Below the pieces are notes generated by a model. It saw only the letters and a program-made list of their open reading frames with translations, ran no database searches and was not told the origin of the DNA. Shown here piece after piece: positions 25,310 through 35,400 of a stretch of DNA of 64,000 nt. The position numbers and the translations under genes were made by a program. The DNA comes from Pseudarthrobacter naphthalenicus (GTDB lineage Bacteria; Actinomycetota; Actinomycetes; Actinomycetales; Micrococcaceae): contig NZ_JARESG010000009.1 in the NCBI RefSeq assembly GCF_029076445.1, forward strand, positions 1 through 64,000. The letters are read 5' to 3'. Position 1 is the stretch's first letter, and each line of letters begins with the position of its first letter.

Positions 25310-26425
25310 CTAGCCGACGGTGCCGAGCTCCTTGCTTTCCTGGCCTACAAGCCTCGGGTCAGAACCCAGCAGCCGCCGTAGTGAGGCCAGCCGGGCGGGG
25401 CCGGTTGGACCGGCCTTTCCCTCGGCCACCCATGAGTCCAAGCCGCAATTGACCGCAGCAGAGTTGTGTTTACAGCCACGCTCGCAGGCATCAGTGCCAG
25501 GCTCCAGGTCCGGGAAGGACCGCAGGATCCGGTCCGGGTCCACGTGCGCCAGGCCGAACGAACGGATACCGGGGGTGTCGATGATCCAACTGCCCGCCGG
25601 AGCATCGGTCAGTTTCAGGGCCAGGGCCGACGACGACGTGTGGCGGCCGCGGCCCGTCACCGCGTTCACGCCGCCCGTTGCCCGTTCGGCGCCGGTGAGC
25701 GCGTTGACCATGGTGGACTTGCCGACGCCGGAATGGCCGAGCATCACCGTGACCTTGCCGTCCAGATACGCGCGAAGCTGCGACACAGCGTCACTGTCCA
25801 GTCGGGCCGACAGCCCGTCGTCGGAGCGCGCGTCGATGCCGGAAGCGGCGGAGTCGGCCGTCCGGCTGATGATGACCGGGAAGTCCAGGTGCTCATAATT
25901 TGCCAGTAGTTCCGCTGGATCCTTGACGTCCGCCTTGGTGACGAGCAGCAGCGGCTCAATCCCGGCGTCGTACGCTGCCACCAGGGCGCGGTCGATGAAT
26001 CCGGTGCGTGGCTCCGGGTTGGCGGCTGCCACCACCACCACGAGCTGATCTGCGTTGGCCACCACCGCTCGTTCGATCGGATCCGTGTCATCGGCGCTGC
26101 GGCGCAGCAGGGTGCGGCGGTCTTGGATCCGGACCAGCCGGGCGAGGGTGTCGGGCTCGCCGGAGACGTCTCCGACGAGGGAGACGAAATCGCCGGCCAC
26201 GACGGGGGAGCGTCGCAGCTCCCGGGCCCGTGCGGCGATAATGATCCGTTCGTCACCCGAGTCCTCGCCCACCACGGCGGTGTAGCGTCCGCGGTCCACC
26301 GTGATGATGCGGCCGGTAACGGCGTCGTCATGGCTGGGGCGGTCCTTGGTGCGGGGCCGGGAGCCCTTTTTGCTGGGACGGATCCGGACGTCGGACTCAT
26401 CCCACGAATCAGTGCTGCGCGCCAC
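25310..26425 (-). CDS. rsgA: Ribosome small-subunit-dependent GTPase RsgA
   Basis: A 371-residue circularly permuted GTPase that checks 30S maturation. I start at GTG 26425 ([11 protein letters not shown]), which has GGAAGG eight bases upstream and overlaps the aroA end by 17 bases. The OB-fold is N-terminal, then G4 TKAD, G1 GHSGVGKST and G3 DTPG in the permuted order of the family. The zinc site is C-x4-C-x-H-x6-C in [15 protein letters not shown]. The extended N-terminus is basic, suited to rRNA contact. Confidence 0.93.
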   Translation of the reverse strand: MARSTDSWDESDVRIRPSKKGSRPRTKDRPSHDDAVTGRIITVDRGRYTAVVGEDSGDERIIIAARARELRRSPVVAGDFVSLVGDVSGEPDTLARLVRIQDRRTLLRRSADDTDPIERAVVANADQLVVVVAAANPEPRTGFIDRALVAAYDAGIEPLLLVTKADVKDPAELLANYEHLDFPVIISRTADSAASGIDARSDDGLSARLDSDAVSQLRAYLDGKVTVMLGHSGVGKSTMVNALTGAERATGGVNAVTGRGRHTSSSALALKLTDAPAGSWIIDTPGIRSFGLAHVDPDRILRSFPDLEPGTDACERGCKHNSAAVNCGLDSWVAEGKAGPTGPARLASLRRLLGSDPRLVGQESKELGTVG

Positions 26426-27800
26426 CGCTGGGACCTTCCGTTGGGTCGGCGGGAGCCGCGTTTTGCGCCACCATTTCCGCCCACATCTGCGGGAACTCGG
26501 GCATGGTCTTGGCTGTGGTTCCAATGTCCTGCACTTCAATGCCCGGCACGGCCAGGCCCAGGATGGCCCCGGCGGTGGCCATCCGGTGGTCGGCGTAACT
26601 GTGGACCACGCCGGCGCGCAGCTTGGCCGGACGGATCACCAGGCCGTCGCTGGTTTCTTCCGCATCACCGCCGAGGCGGTTGATTTCAGTGGCCAGCGCC
26701 GCGAGCCGGTCCGTCTCATGGCCGCGTAAATGTGCGATGCCCGTGAGCCGGGACGGACTCGTGGCCAGTGCGCACAGAGCGGCTACGGTGGGGGCGAGCT
26801 CACTGGTCTCGTCGAAGTCCGCACCCTTGATCTCGGGTCCGCCGGTGACAGTCAGGACGCCGTCGGCCAGGCTGACGTCCGCCCCCATTTCTGCAAGGAT
26901 GCTGCGCCACTGGTCGCCCACCTGGGTGGTTTTGGCCGGCCAGTTCGGGATCCGCACAGTCCCCCGGGTGGCCAAAGCGGCGGCCAGGAAGGGGCCCGCG
27001 TTCGAGAGGTCCTGTTCGATGCGCTGATCGAAGGCGCGGATGGGTCCCGGTGCCACCACCCAGTGGTTGGGCGTGGAATCGTCAACGGAGACGCCGGCGC
27101 CGCGGAGGACCGCCACGGTCATGTTGATGTGGTCGAGGCTGGGCACGGGTTTGCCCACGTGCTCGAGGTGGAGCCCCTCGGTGAACCTTGCGCCCACCAG
27201 CAGGAGGGCCGAAACGAACTGGGACGAGCCGCTGGCATCAATGACCAGGTGGCCGCCGCGGACTTCCCCCGTGCCTTCCACGGTGAACGGCAGCGAGGAG
27301 GGGGTCCCGCCGTCGTCCGTTGTCACGGCCACGCCGAGCCCCCTGAGGGCATCAATGATGGCGCCCATGGGCCGCTTCCGGGCGTGCGGGTCGCCGTCGA
27401 AAACGCTGGCACCCTTCCGCAGCGCCGCCAACGGCGGGACAAAACGCATCACCGTTCCGGCCAGGCCGCAATCGATGTGCGTGCGCGACGACGTCGCATC
27501 CGGGCTGAGCGGCGTCACCTCAAGGTCGGGCCCGTAGGCACTGTCCCCGGGCACCTCCCTGATGGTGGCGCCCAGCAGCCGAAGGGCCTCGACCATCAGG
27601 GCGGAATCGCGCGAGTGCAGGGGGGCCCGCAGGCGGGAGGGGCCGTCAGCCAGTGCAGCCAGCACCAGGAATCTGTTGGTCAGCGATTTCGAGCCGGGCA
27701 CCGTCACCGTGGCGTTAATGGGACGGCTCGCAAACGGGGCAGGCCAGTTCACGGTGAGGTTGTCGGAATCAGGGAGTGCTGGCGGGGTGGAACCTGTCAT
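26409..27800 (-). CDS. aroA: 3-phosphoshikimate 1-carboxyvinyltransferase (EPSP synthase)
   Basis: A 463-residue enzyme of the shikimate pathway that joins shikimate-3-phosphate and phosphoenolpyruvate. Motifs: [20 protein letters not shown] (substrate-binding Lys/Ser), LDCGLAGT-like region read here as [12 protein letters not shown], and [11 protein letters not shown] near the C-terminus. ATG 27800 lies six bases after the DoxX stop, so the two genes are likely co-transcribed; rsgA follows with overlap. Confidence 0.95.
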   Translation of the reverse strand: MTGSTPPALPDSDNLTVNWPAPFASRPINATVTVPGSKSLTNRFLVLAALADGPSRLRAPLHSRDSALMVEALRLLGATIREVPGDSAYGPDLEVTPLSPDATSSRTHIDCGLAGTVMRFVPPLAALRKGASVFDGDPHARKRPMGAIIDALRGLGVAVTTDDGGTPSSLPFTVEGTGEVRGGHLVIDASGSSQFVSALLLVGARFTEGLHLEHVGKPVPSLDHINMTVAVLRGAGVSVDDSTPNHWVVAPGPIRAFDQRIEQDLSNAGPFLAAALATRGTVRIPNWPAKTTQVGDQWRSILAEMGADVSLADGVLTVTGGPEIKGADFDETSELAPTVAALCALATSPSRLTGIAHLRGHETDRLAALATEINRLGGDAEETSDGLVIRPAKLRAGVVHSYADHRMATAGAILGLAVPGIEVQDIGTTAKTMPEFPQMWAEMVAQNAAPADPTEGPSGGAQH

Positions 27801-27806
27801 GCGTGC

Positions 27807-28340
27807 TTATGCTCCCGTTGCGTGCACGGCGCGGCGCACGGCTTTGTCTGCGTTGTGAAGCTTCTTGCCGGTGGTCTTCCGGGCCTCCGCAGCCGTCTTC
27901 CGGGCGTCGGCTGCAATGTGCTCGGCACGCCAGGCGAGGCCGGGCTTCCCGGCGGTGTCCACTGAGGCCAGGAGGGCGCCACCGCTCAGGGAAACATTCT
28001 TCAGGAGCTGGTTACGGCGGGCCTCCCGGCCTGCCTTGGTGCTGATGTCAGCGCTGCGCCACTCCACAAAAGTGTTCAGGAGCGATATGACTGTCAGCAC
28101 GGTGGCCGAAAGACGGCTGAACTTGCCGAGGCCGAACAGCACGCCGGCACCCACCTGGGTTCCGCCGATCACGCGGGCCAGCATCTTTTCATCAGCCTGG
28201 AAAGGCAGCGACGCGGCGGCCTTCTGCAGGAGCGGAGAGAGTTGCTGCGCCGTGTCATCGGCGTTCTTCAGCTTGTCCAGTCCGGCGAAAACGAAACTGG
28301 AGGCCAACATGGGCCGGGCGAGGGTGCGGGCAAAGGACAT
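27807..28340 (-). CDS. DoxX-family membrane protein
   Basis: A 177-residue protein. A DoxX fold with about four helices occupies 1-130 (ARPMLASSFVFAGLDKLKNA is the typical start, and RVIGGTQVGAGVLFGLGKF the second block). The tail from 130 on is Lys/Ala-rich and soluble (ADARKTAAEARKTTGKKL), histone-like in composition. Start ATG 28340 has AGGAGG seven bases upstream. DoxX proteins are linked to redox or thiol stress in mycobacteria; here it lies next to sigR, in divergent orientation. Confidence 0.85.
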   Translation of the reverse strand: MSFARTLARPMLASSFVFAGLDKLKNADDTAQQLSPLLQKAAASLPFQADEKMLARVIGGTQVGAGVLFGLGKFSRLSATVLTVISLLNTFVEWRSADISTKAGREARRNQLLKNVSLSGGALLASVDTAGKPGLAWRAEHIAADARKTAAEARKTTGKKLHNADKAVRRAVHATGA

Positions 28341-28406
28341 GAATTTCCTCCTGGCTGGACGAACCGCTCAGATGCGGCGAAGTCCGTTCTAGTCTTGCAC
28401 TTTTGA

Positions 28407-28432
28407 GGAATATTTGCCCGCCAACCGGGGTT
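28407..28432 (+). promoter_or_regulatory. SigR-type promoter driving sigR
   Basis: GGAAT (28407-28411), exactly 18 bases, then GTT (28430-28432). This equals the SigR/SigH consensus GGAAT-N18-GTT known from Streptomyces and Mycobacterium. It sits upstream of the sigR gene itself, indicating positive autoregulation. Expected transcription start is near 28440. Confidence 0.75.
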
Positions 28433-28661
28433 ATCCATTGAAGGTCCGCCGAACGCTGGCGGCGAGAAGTTCAACTGCCCGGATATTTTTACCTAACGTC
28501 GGCTCGTGCCAGGGCGGCGTTGAAAGAGAACGGAGTTGCCCTTGCGGTTGCTGAAAGACGGTGTGGAGACATCCGGTCCCCTCAGACTGCAGGCTCTCGA
28601 ATCCGATCCGCCGCAGTACGGAACGCCGCGCGCCAAGGCCGTCACAGTAGACTTGGGCGCA

Positions 28662-29549
28662 ATGAGTACCGTGGATCCGGCCGTTGAGGCCATGTATGGG
28701 GCCCCGCAAAGCGGCGCCAAGACCGGCGGCGACGCCCGGAAAGATTCGCCCGCTGTGGCGGCGGAAGCGGCTGCAGGTGAATCGGACGCGCAGGTGACCG
28801 GAACGCAGGCACCGCCCGAAACGGTAAAGGACGCCGCGCCCCAAGCAGAGGAGCGCGCCGCGGAGATTTCCGCTGCGGAGGAATCCTCTGCCGAGCCTGC
28901 CGGCGCGGCCGAGCCGGCTGTGGACATGGCCACGGAGTCGACCGAAGAACGGCGGATCCGCTTCGAGCGTGACGCCATGCAGTATGTGGATCAGCTTTAC
29001 TCGGCGGCCATGCGCATGGCCAGGAACCCGGCCGACGCGGAGGACCTCGTCCAGGAGGCCTACACCAAAGCCTTCTCCGCGTTCCACCAGTACAAGCCGG
29101 GCACCAACCTCAAGGCGTGGCTGTACCGGATCCTGACCAATACTTACATCAACCTGTACCGCAAACGGCAGCGCGAGCCGTTGCAGTCAAACTCGGACAC
29201 GATCGAGGACTGGCAGTTGGCCAGGGCGGAGTCGCATACGTCCCGCGGCCTGCGGTCGGCTGAGGCTGAGGCCCTTGACCATTTGCCGGATTCGGACGTC
29301 AAACGGGCCTTGCAGTCCATCCCTGAGGAGTTCCGGCTCGCCGTGTACTTCGCAGACGTCGAGGGATTCGCGTACAAGGAAATTTCGGACATCATGAACA
29401 CGCCGATCGGCACTGTGATGTCCCGGCTCCACCGCGGCCGGAAGATGTTGCGGGACCTGCTGGCGGACTATGCCGCCGATCGAGGATTCAAAGGCGCAGT
29501 GGAGTCACAGGACCCGGCTGCGAGTACACAACAGGAGAACAGGAAATGA
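28662..29549 (+). CDS. sigR: Redox-responsive ECF sigma factor SigR/SigH
   Basis: A group 4 sigma factor with region 2 ([20 protein letters not shown] to [17 protein letters not shown]) and region 4 ([20 protein letters not shown] to [14 protein letters not shown]), both very close to Mycobacterium SigH. I give ATG 28662 (295 residues). TTG 28536 or 28542 has GGAG close by and would add about 40 residues; ATG 28926 would give a SigH-sized 207 residues. The extra N-terminus is Ala/Glu-rich and disordered. SigR directs thiol-oxidative stress genes and is held by RsrA, whose gene overlaps by four bases. Confidence 0.9.
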   Translation: MSTVDPAVEAMYGAPQSGAKTGGDARKDSPAVAAEAAAGESDAQVTGTQAPPETVKDAAPQAEERAAEISAAEESSAEPAGAAEPAVDMATESTEERRIRFERDAMQYVDQLYSAAMRMARNPADAEDLVQEAYTKAFSAFHQYKPGTNLKAWLYRILTNTYINLYRKRQREPLQSNSDTIEDWQLARAESHTSRGLRSAEAEALDHLPDSDVKRALQSIPEEFRLAVYFADVEGFAYKEISDIMNTPIGTVMSRLHRGRKMLRDLLADYAADRGFKGAVESQDPAASTQQENRK

Positions 29550-29806
29550 GCGACTGCCAAGGATTGGGCGACTGCGATGACACGCGGATGCAACGCATCT
29601 ACGAGTACCTCGACGGCGCCCTGACCCGTGAGGACATCACGGAAATCAAGCACCACCTCGACGATTGCCCGGAGTGCACCGAGCAATACGACTTGGAGTG
29701 CGTCATCCGCAAGGTGGTCAAGCGTTCCTGTACAGAGGCGGCGCCGGAGAACCTGAAGAACGCCATCCTGGACCGGATCCACGCCATCCGCCCGGTGGAC
29801 GCCTAA
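29546..29806 (+). CDS. rsrA: Zinc-containing anti-sigma factor RsrA
   Basis: An 86-residue ZAS-family protein. The zinc/redox motif is HHLDDCPEC (H-x3-C-x2-C), plus Cys residues in [11 protein letters not shown] at the N-terminus and in [11 protein letters not shown]. Oxidation forms disulfides, releases zinc and frees the sigma factor. The start ATGA overlaps the sigR stop. Length is typical. Gene order and autoregulated promoter together give the classic thiol-stress feedback loop. Confidence 0.92.
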   Translation: MSDCQGLGDCDDTRMQRIYEYLDGALTREDITEIKHHLDDCPECTEQYDLECVIRKVVKRSCTEAAPENLKNAILDRIHAIRPVDA

Positions 29807-29864
29807 ACCCTCACAAAATGGCGGCAGCGGCGGGCTGGACTAACCGCGTCAGCAGGCGTTAAGA

Positions 29865-29904
29865 CGAAGGACCCCGGAAGCCAGGTGGCTTCCGGGGTCC
29901 TTCG
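29865..29904. terminator. Strong bidirectional terminator hairpin
   Basis: A perfect 18-bp stem (CGAAGGACCCCGGAAGCC / GGCTTCCGGGGTCCTTCG) around AGGT. It lies between rsrA and the convergent bL37 gene and can stop both. Confidence 0.9.
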
Positions 29905-29930
29905 CTTGAACCGTTACTCCAAGCATGGGC

Positions 29931-30005
29931 TTAGGTGTTGGGGCGCTTCCCGTGGTTCGCGCCGCCACGCTTACGGTCACGACGTTTACGTGCACGCTTG
30001 CTCAT
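29931..30005 (-). CDS. Ribosomal protein bL37, 24 residues
   Basis: It begins MSKRARKRRDRKRGG and ends ANHGKRPNT. This matches bL37, the tiny basic protein first seen in cryo-EM maps of the mycobacterial 50S subunit (its KRDRK and ANHGKRPN parts are the same). AAGGAGG lies six bases before ATG 30005. The gene is monocistronic and ends just before the shared hairpin. Confidence 0.88.
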   Translation of the reverse strand: MSKRARKRRDRKRGGANHGKRPNT

Positions 30006-30117
30006 AGCTGGCCTCCTTAAATGTTGGTACTCAAAAGAGCTGCCCTCAAGTCTCCCACACCATGGGACACGCCGCGAAACGGGGAGGGGGTTCCCGTAAA
30101 CAATGCGGGCCTCCGGT

Positions 30118-30732
30118 TTAGCCGGGCAGGGAGTTGCGGATGGAAATGCGCGCCTGGTCAAGCACGGTCCTCACGGTTTCCAGCGTGACGGGGCTGAGCG
30201 GCTGCCGGCTGGCCTGCAGGCGGAGTTCCACCCGGAGATCGTCCCGGAACGCCTGGAGCAGCATCTCGGCTTCCTTGAGCTCGCGGATCCCCTCGGAGGT
30301 CTGCCGGCTGCCGGCCTTTCTGAAGTCGGCACTGCGGGCGGTAGAGCGGGCTGCTTCGGCGGTGGCGGCAAGATCGGCCCGGAGCCCGCGCATATTGGCG
30401 CGAATGTCCGCCCGCAGGTTGTCCGCCAGCCGCCGGACCGAAACCGAAATGTCATTCTCGACGCCGGCGAGTTCGTCCCTGCGCCGGTTCAGTTCCTCCA
30501 GCCCCGCCGCCGTGATGCGGTAGTTGGTGCGGCGGCCCGATGTTTCGGTGGCCACCAGGCCTTCCTCTTCGAGTTTGCCCAGGCGCGGGTAGATGGTGCC
30601 TGCGCTGGGGGAGTAGGTGCCGCCGAACCGTTCACTGAGGGCCTTGATCAGTTCGTATCCGTGCTTGGGGCCGGACTCGAGCAGTGCAAGCAGGTATAGT
30701 CGGAGCGCGCCGTGGGCGAATACCGGAGGCAT
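30118..30732 (-). CDS. PadR-family transcriptional regulator
   Basis: A 204-residue protein. The N-terminal winged helix is PadR type (GALRLYLLALLESGPKHGYE, then SPSAGTIYPRLGKLEEEGLV). Residues 90-200 are a long helical, charged region for dimerisation. Its ATG overlaps the TAA of the DUF4097 gene by one base, so the regulator is the second gene of the operon and probably represses it through the palindromes at 31589-31654. The inducer is unknown. Confidence 0.88.
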   Translation of the reverse strand: MPPVFAHGALRLYLLALLESGPKHGYELIKALSERFGGTYSPSAGTIYPRLGKLEEEGLVATETSGRRTNYRITAAGLEELNRRRDELAGVENDISVSVRRLADNLRADIRANMRGLRADLAATAEAARSTARSADFRKAGSRQTSEGIRELKEAEMLLQAFRDDLRVELRLQASRQPLSPVTLETVRTVLDQARISIRNSLPG

Positions 30733-31574
30733 TACTGCGCTGCTTCCGGATCCTGGGCACTGTCTCTCCGGGCCGGCTGTCCGTGGAAAATGGACGTCTT
30801 GCCGGACACCGAATTGGTCCGCACGAGCATCAGTTTGCGGTCCGGACCAGCGATGGTCTCAACCTTCCCGTTGGGCTGGGAGTACTGACGATCGTCGATG
30901 ACCACCACGCCACTGGCGGATTTCGCCACGATGTCCACGCCGACGTCGTGCGGCAACCGGATGGTGAGGTCGCCCGAGACGGAGTTGGCGCCGAAGTCGT
31001 TCGTGAAGCTGAACAAATCGAAGCTCATGTCACCGCTGACCGTGTTGGCCCTGATGTTCGTGAACCGGCCGGAGGCCGTCACCTCGCCGGAGACGCTCTT
31101 GGCGCTGAGGATGCCGTCATGGTTCCGAGCAATGACTTCGCCGCTGACCGTGTTGACCTGCAACCGGCCCGAGGTTTGGTCCGCCATCACTGAACCCGAA
31201 ACGGTGCTGAGGCGGGTATGCCCGCTGATGCCGGACACCAGGCCATCGCCGCTGACGGTGCCTGCCTCCACCTCGACGCCGGCGGGTACCGCGATGCTGA
31301 TGACGGCGGAATTGTTGCTGTTGTGGTTGACCGTGCCCATGAGGTTCTTGAACCAGCCCTGGGGCCCGTTGAGCTGATGGCGGACCTCAAGCCTGCCGTC
31401 CGTCAGGGACACGGCAACAGGATCGCCCTGAACTTCGCTGATCTCGAGGCGGACCACGGGGTCCGGGTGGGTGACGATGTCGAACCGCCCGCGGACCATC
31501 CCGAGCTTCAGCGACCTGACGCCGTCGAAGTCAATAACCTGGGGGTCGGTGACGGTCCAGCTGTTCTCTGACAT
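30732..31574 (-). CDS. DUF4097-family beta-strand repeat protein
   Basis: A 280-residue protein without signal peptide or membrane helix. From residue 90 to 220 it repeats a VSG(D/E/S) motif every about 18-20 residues (GTVSGDGLVSG, STVSGSVMAD, NTVSGEVIAR, KSVSGEVTAS, NTVSGDMSFD, NSVSGDLTIR), which suggests a right-handed beta-solenoid. Function of this family is unknown; it often accompanies PadR-like or toastrack regulators. GGAGG lies close before ATG 31574. Confidence 0.85.
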   Translation of the reverse strand: MSENSWTVTDPQVIDFDGVRSLKLGMVRGRFDIVTHPDPVVRLEISEVQGDPVAVSLTDGRLEVRHQLNGPQGWFKNLMGTVNHNSNNSAVISIAVPAGVEVEAGTVSGDGLVSGISGHTRLSTVSGSVMADQTSGRLQVNTVSGEVIARNHDGILSAKSVSGEVTASGRFTNIRANTVSGDMSFDLFSFTNDFGANSVSGDLTIRLPHDVGVDIVAKSASGVVVIDDRQYSQPNGKVETIAGPDRKLMLVRTNSVSGKTSIFHGQPARRDSAQDPEAAQ

Positions 31575-31588
31575 TGATCCTCCATGGC

Positions 31589-31654
31589 CGCGATATATCG
31601 TGTGTTATGAGTTCACGCTATAGCGCGGCGCGGCAGAGGTCAAGATATATCGCG
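31589..31654 (-). promoter_or_regulatory. Promoter flanked by two inverted palindromes (PadR operator candidate)
   Basis: CGCGATATATC at 31589-31599 and its exact reverse complement GATATATCGCG at 31644-31654 flank the promoter. Each includes the palindrome GATATATC. On the minus strand TTGACC (31638-31643) and TATAGC (31617-31622) form a -35/-10 pair, 15 bases apart. The upstream site touches the -35 and the downstream site lies in the 5' leader, a layout suited to repression by looping or double blocking. PadR is the natural candidate binder. Confidence 0.6.
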
Positions 31655-31734
31655 AACTTGCGGCTGCGGTGTCCACCGGGACTGCGGGAGGGTTCAGGAA
31701 AAACCCGCATTAAGTGAGAGAGCGTTTGGGGCGG

Positions 31735-32334
31735 CTACTCGGGGGCGTCGATCTTGAGCCACTGGAACCAGCCGCGGTGCAGGACCAGCCACGCCATCAG
31801 CCCATAGCCCGCCTGGCCCGGGGTGCCGCTGTTCGCTGCCAGGTCCTGGCGCCACTGCTCGTGGTTCAACAGCGGTGAGAACGTGTCCACGTACAGGTGC
31901 TTGCGCCGGGTGGTCACGTCCGCGAATGCGGTGTTCAGTTCCGCGAGGCGGCGGTTCTGGGCAGGGTCGAGGGTGGGCGGCGGACCCACCACAAAAACCT
32001 CGATCCGGTTCTGGGATGCAGTGTCGAGGATGTTGGCCAGATTCAGGCGGCTACGGGCGGTGGAGAGTCCGAACTCGATGTCGCGCCCGGAGAGGCCTAT
32101 GACCAGCCGGTTCTCATGGAGGTCACTGAACCGCCTTCCGGCCTCCTCCAGCCAGCGGGCGGCGAGCCCCTCCGTTCCTTCCATCGGACAGGGGAGGGCA
32201 TAGCTTTCCATGGCCACGCCGTCGTGGGGAGTACGGGCCAGCACACGGCCCAGCCAGCCGAGCGCCCTGGGATCTCCCAGTCCGGCCAGCAGTTCATCTC
32301 CAACAGCTGCGAGCCGCAGCTTCCTGTCTTCCAC
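31735..32334 (-). CDS. SGNH/GDSL-type hydrolase
   Basis: A 199-residue protein from GTG 32334 (AGAGGGA just upstream). Block I reads AAVGDELLAGLGDPRALGW, in which the usual catalytic Ser of GDS(L) is replaced by Glu (GDEL). Block III-like LVIGLSGRDIEFGLS has Gly/Arg near the usual Gly-x-Asn-Asp. The late catalytic Asp-x2-His is unclear. So the fold is SGNH, but typical serine esterase activity is doubtful. It lies alone between kgd and the DUF4097 operon, with a 160-base gap on the upstream side. Confidence 0.75.
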   Translation of the reverse strand: MEDRKLRLAAVGDELLAGLGDPRALGWLGRVLARTPHDGVAMESYALPCPMEGTEGLAARWLEEAGRRFSDLHENRLVIGLSGRDIEFGLSTARSRLNLANILDTASQNRIEVFVVGPPPTLDPAQNRRLAELNTAFADVTTRRKHLYVDTFSPLLNHEQWRQDLAANSGTPGQAGYGLMAWLVLHRGWFQWLKIDAPE

Positions 32335-32402
32335 AAGTCCCTCTTAACGTCCGTGCCGACTGAAGCCAGCCGGCGTGGCTATGTTCATCCCATTAAACAG
32401 AA

Positions 32403-32444
32403 CTGCCCGGCCGGAGTCTGGTATTTCGACGTCCGGCCGGGCAG
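32403..32444 (-). terminator. Hairpin after kgd
   Basis: CTGCCCGGCCGGA pairs perfectly with TCCGGCCGGGCAG (13 bp) across a 16-base loop, ten bases past the kgd stop. Confidence 0.75.
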
Positions 32445-32453
32445 CCTCGGATA

Positions 32454-35400
32454 CTACTTCCGTGCAAATGCCTGCTTCAGCAGCGTGTCCTGCTCTTTCG
32501 CGTGCCGCTTCATGGACCCTGCGGCCGTTGAAGCGGAGGCGGGACGCGACACCAGACGGACGCGCCGGTCCAGCGCCTCCGGAAGATGCAGGCCCATGAA
32601 CGGCCACGGTCCCTGGTTGGCGGGTTCGTCCTGCGCCCAGACAACCTCGGCGTTCGGGTACTTGGCCAGTTCCGCGGCGATCTCCTCGTGCGGCAGCGGG
32701 TACAGCTGCTCCACGCGGATAATCGCGGTGGTCTTGTCATCGGTCTTCTGCCGGGTGGACAGAAGGTCGTAGTAGAGGCGGCCGGAAACCAGCAGCACGC
32801 GTTCGACGGCGTCTGCCGCCAGCTGCTCATGGTCACCGATGACGGGGCGGAAGGTGCCGTTGGTGAAGTCCTCCACGGACGAGGCGGCAGCCTTGAGGCG
32901 CAGCAGCTGCTTCGGGGTGAAGATGATCAGCGGCTTCCGCGGCCGGCTGTAGGCCTGGCGGCGCAGCAGGTGGAAGTGCGATGCCGCCGTGGTCGGGTTC
33001 GCCACGATCATGTTCTCTTCGGCGCACATCAGCAGGAAGCGTTCGATCCGGGCGGAGGAGTGGTCCGGACCCTGTCCTTCGTAGCCGTGCGGCAGCATCA
33101 GGACCAGGGAGGAGCGCTGGCCCCACTTCTGTTCGGCCGAGGAGATGAACTCATCGATGATGGTCTGCGCACCGTTGACGAAGTCGCCGAACTGCGCCTC
33201 CCACAGCACCAGGGCATCAGGGCGTTCCACCGAGTAGCCGTATTCGAAGCCCATGGCGGCGTATTCGGAGAGCAGGGAGTCGTAGATCCACAGCTTGGCC
33301 TGGTTGTCCGAAAGGTTGCCCAGGGGCAGCCACTCGTTGCCGTTGGCGCGGTCATGGAACACGGCGTGTCGCTGCACGAAGGTGCCGCGGCGTGAATCCT
33401 GGCCGGCGAGCCGGACAGGCACGCCTTCCATGATCAGTGAGCCGAACGCTGCAATCTCACCGAAGCCCCAGTCGATGCCGCCTTCACGGGACATCTGCTC
33501 ACGCTTCTCAAGCAGCTGCTTGAGCTTGGCGTGGACGGTGAAGCCCTCGGGAATCTCGATGTGGGCGTGGCCGATCCGGGCCAGGGTCTCCGGCGAGATG
33601 GCCGTGGAGGCAGGGGCGTTCGTGCCCATGTCAGCCTGCTGCGCGATGGGCCGCTCAATGTCCGAGACGGCGGCCGAATCAGCAGTGATGATCGGGATGG
33701 GCGAGGTCTGGGCCGCATGCGTTTCAGCGAAGACCCGTTCCAGCCGTTCCTGGTAGTCGCGGAGCAGCTGCTCTGCTTCTTCCTCGGTGATGTCGCCGCG
33801 GCCGATCAGTGCCTCGGTGTACAGCTTGCGTACGGAGCGCTTGGCTTCGATCAGGTTGTACATCATGGGCTGGGTCATCGAGGGGTCGTCGCCCTCGTTG
33901 TGGCCCCGGCGGCGGTAGCACACCATGTCGATCACAACGTCCTTGTGGAAGCGCTGGCGGAACTCGTAGGCGAGCTGGCCGATGCGTACCACGGCTTCGG
34001 GATCGTCACCGTTGACGTGGAACACCGGTGCCTGGATCATCTTGGCGACGTCCGTGGAGTACGTGGACGAACGCGAGGACGACGGCGCGGTGGTGAAGCC
34101 CACCTGGTTGTTCACCACCACGTGGATGGTGCCACCGGTGCGGTAGCCGCGCAGCTGGGACAGGTTCAGCGTTTCAGCTACAACGCCCTGGCCTGCGAAG
34201 GCGGCGTCGCCGTGGACCATGATGGGCAGGACCGGGAAGGCCTCGCCCTGGTCCAGGCGGTCCTGCTTGGCGCGGACAATGCCTTCGAGGACGGAATCCA
34301 CGGCTTCGAGGTGGGACGGGTTCGCAGCCAGGTAGACCTTGGTCTCGTTGCCGTTCTCCGAGGTGAACGTGCCTTCGGTGCCGAGGTGGTACTTCACGTC
34401 GCCGGAGCCCTGCACGGAGCGGGGATCCTGGGTGCCTTCGAATTCGCGGAATACCTGGGCATAGGTCTTACCGGCGATGTTGGTCAGCACGTTCAGGCGG
34501 CCGCGGTGGGCCATGCCGATGGCGACTTCGTCAAGGCCGTCGTCGGCGGCTTCGGAAATGACCGCGTCCAGCAGCGGAATCAGGGATTCGCCGCCTTCCA
34601 GGGAGAAGCGCTTCTGGCCCACGAACTTGGTCTGCAGGAAGGTTTCAAATGCTTCGGCAGCGTTGAGCCGGGACACGATGCGCAACTGCTCTTCGCGGCT
34701 GGGCTTCGAGTAGGGGTGCTCGAGCTGGTCCTGGAACCATTTGCGTTCTTCCGGCTCCTGGATGTGCATGTATTCGATGCCCGTGGTGCGGCAGTAGGCG
34801 TCGCGGAGCACACCGAGGATGTCGCGGAACTTGAGCATGGGGGCGCCGCCGAAACCGCCGGTGGGCCATTCACGGTCCAGGTCCCAAAGGGTGAGCCCGT
34901 AGGTGAGCACATCGAGGTCCGGGTGCTTGCGCTGGCGGTACTCCAGGGGGTCGGTGTCTGCCATCAGGTGGCCGCGCACGCGGAAGGAGTGGATCAGCTG
35001 CTGGATCCGGGCAACCTTGTTGATCTCGTCGGCGGGGTCCACCTGGAGGTCCGGGCTCCAGCGCACCGGCTCGTAAGGGATGCGCAGGGATTCGAAGATT
35101 TCGTCATAGAAGTTCTGCGCGCCGAGGAGCAGCTGGTGGACCAGCTTGAGGAACTCGCCGCTGCCGGCACCCTGGATGACCCGGTGGTCATAGGTTGAGG
35201 TCAGCGTGAGGACCTTGCTGATGGCGTTCTGCGCGATGATTTTTTCGCTCGCGCCCTGGAACTCGGCGGGGTAGTCCAATGCGCCCACGCCGATGATGGC
35301 GGCCTGGCCCTTGGACAGTCGCGGCACGGAGTGTACGGTGCCGATGCCGCCGGGGTTGGTCAGGGACACAGTGGTGCCCGAGTGGTCGTCAGCGGTCAGC

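Noticed and set aside
33531..35198. A 555-codon plus-strand open frame inside kgd
   Set aside because: Mirror of conserved kgd codons; no recognisable domain.
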